Part shown: positions 13,514 to 14,410 of the stretch, one piece after another
Numbering within the stretch: the stretch's first letter is position 1
How the letters are laid out: the number at the start of each line of letters is the position of its first letter
Source: an uncultured Ruminococcus sp.
GTDB lineage: Bacteria; Bacillota; Clostridia; Oscillospirales; Acutalibacteraceae
Assembly: GCA_902803035.1 (NCBI GenBank)
Contig: CADCON010000063.1
Span: 1-14,410 of the forward strand
DNA length: 14,410 nt
Direction: 5' to 3'
The notes under the pieces: model-generated
The model's database searches: none
Told to the model about the DNA's origin: nothing
Seen by the model: only the letters and a program-made list of their open reading frames with translations
Translations under genes and position numbers: made by a program

Positions 13514-14410
13514 TCATCGGATAGCGTTGAGCCGCCTGCCGTTGAATTTGATGTTGAAGATCTTGCCGCTGAGATTGATTCTGAACCGCTCGTACCGCTC
13601 GGCATAGCCGGCGTTGACCAGCTCTACGGAAAGACAGCCGCGCCTGCTGACAAACCGGTAAAGATTGTATTCGCCGTCGCGGTAGGCGAAGTCCTCGCCG
13701 TTGTCCTGATAATGGAAGTATTCGCCGTCGCCGCCGTAGACCACCAGATCCAGGCAGTCCACCTTCTTTTCGCCGACATAATTCATGACCGGCCACATGG
13801 GAAGCACCGCGCCTTCTCGCACATAGATCGGGCAGGTGTCGAGCGGCGCCTCGCGGAGAATGCGTGTGCCGCCGGGGAATTTCTCGCCCGTGTGGAAATC
13901 GTACCAGTTGCAGCTCTTGGGAAGGTAAACGTCGCGGCTGACCCTGCCCTGATCGACGATGGGGGCGACCATGAGCCACTGACCGACCATGAACTGATCG
14001 TTGACCTCCAGCGCGTTTTTGTCCTTCTGAAATTCCAGCGCGAGCGGCCGGAGCACCGGAATCCCCGTGCGTTCGCATTCGTGGAAACAGTCGTAGAAAT
14101 AGGGGATCAGCTTGTAGCGCAGGCGGATGTATTTGCGGCAGATATCGAGCGTCTGCCGGTCGAACGCCCACGGCTCCTGATGACGGGTGCCTTTTGCCGA
14201 GTGGTTGCGGAAGAGGGGCGTGAAGCATCCCATCTGTGTCCAGCGGCAGAGCAATTCGGGGGTGCAGTCCGAACCGAAGCCGCCCACGTCACTTCCGATG
14301 AATGCCATTCCGCTCAGTCCGAGACTGCAAAGCTGGGCGATGGAATAGCGCAGGTGTGACCAGTGGCTCTGGTTGTCGCCGGTCCAGCCGGTGGTGTATT
14401 TCTGCGCGCC
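13514..14410 (-). CDS. GH31 family glycosidase (alpha-glucosidase-like), C-terminal part; start outside window
   Basis: 298 residues are visible and the frame stays open to the right edge, so the N terminus and the nucleophile region lie outside. The visible part starts with TTGWTGDNQSHWSHLRYSI; in GH31 enzymes the aspartate in TGDN (codon 14375-14377) is the acid/base catalyst. It continues with LSGMAFIGSDVGGFG, FTPLFRNHSAKGTRHQEPW, the RLRYKLIPYFYDCFHE helix, FMVGQWLMVAPIVDQG and RDVYLPKSCNWYDFHTGEKF, then the C-terminal beta domains (REGAVLPM, YGGDGEYFHYQDNGEDF). These enzymes split alpha-linked glucosides or related sugars; the exact specificity needs the missing part. I see no signal for secretion because the start is absent. 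The gene ends in a strong terminator and is convergent with spoIIE. Confidence 0.92.
   Translation of the reverse strand, partial: GAQKYTTGWTGDNQSHWSHLRYSIAQLCSLGLSGMAFIGSDVGGFGSDCTPELLCRWTQMGCFTPLFRNHSAKGTRHQEPWAFDRQTLDICRKYIRLRYKLIPYFYDCFHECERTGIPVLRPLALEFQKDKNALEVNDQFMVGQWLMVAPIVDQGRVSRDVYLPKSCNWYDFHTGEKFPGGTRILREAPLDTCPIYVREGAVLPMWPVMNYVGEKKVDCLDLVVYGGDGEYFHYQDNGEDFAYRDGEYNLYRFVSRRGCLSVELVNAGYAERYERFRINLSGKIFNIKFNGRRLNAIR

Noticed and set aside
13421..14359. Long plus-strand open frame of 312 codons after spoIIE, with a weak AAAGGA before its ATG
   Set aside because: It lies antisense to the clearly recognisable GH31 gene in a GC-rich region, runs through the GH31 terminator and has no recognisable domain. 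It is also not TilS.

Overview
The window looks like chromosomal DNA from a spore-forming member of the Clostridia (Firmicutes). The main reasons are a full-length SpoIIE, a bifunctional Rel next to RecJ, AAGGAGG-type ribosome binding sites and consensus sigma-A promoters with 17-base spacing. A palindromic intergenic element of a kind I associate with gut Oscillospirales/Ruminococcaceae supports that placement, but the family is an inference from general resemblance. Most of the window is core housekeeping DNA. The left third is the least ordinary part and looks less GC-rich than the rest (29 of 60 G+C at 2041-2100 against 34 of 60 at 7681-7740, hand-counted samples only).

Layout. The left edge cuts through a tRNA-Ser(GGA) gene on the minus strand, which has its own promoter. 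Next comes a three-gene minus-strand operon read from 3119 down to 335: a small probable lipoprotein, a membrane-anchored phosphodiester glycosidase (NAGPA) domain protein, and a divergent Lgt-like membrane protein that has lost residues thought to be catalytic and carries an extra C-terminal membrane section. A perfect-consensus promoter at 3188-3216 drives it. A 375-base gap follows, holding the palindromic element and an AT-rich perfect inverted repeat, and it leads into the recJ promoter.

On the plus strand, recJ (3673-5733) and rel (5903-8182) form the DNA-repair and stringent-response pair often found together in Firmicutes; the apt gene that frequently sits between them is absent. After two stem-loops come an HD-domain phosphohydrolase and an overlapping GtrB/YkcC-type GT2 glycosyltransferase. 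A bidirectional terminator separates these from mltG, read on the minus strand. mltG and spoIIE are divergent and share about 170 bases that contain a strong mltG promoter, a near-consensus Spo0A box and a 21-base-spaced spoIIE promoter candidate. The right edge cuts a minus-strand GH31 alpha-glucosidase-family gene, visible only as its C-terminal 298 residues and ended by a strong terminator.

I do not see a clearly new multi-gene system. The best candidates for follow-up are the Lgt-like/NAGPA/lipoprotein operon, the spoIIE control region with the unusual cysteine cluster in SpoIIE, and the non-coding palindromic structures.
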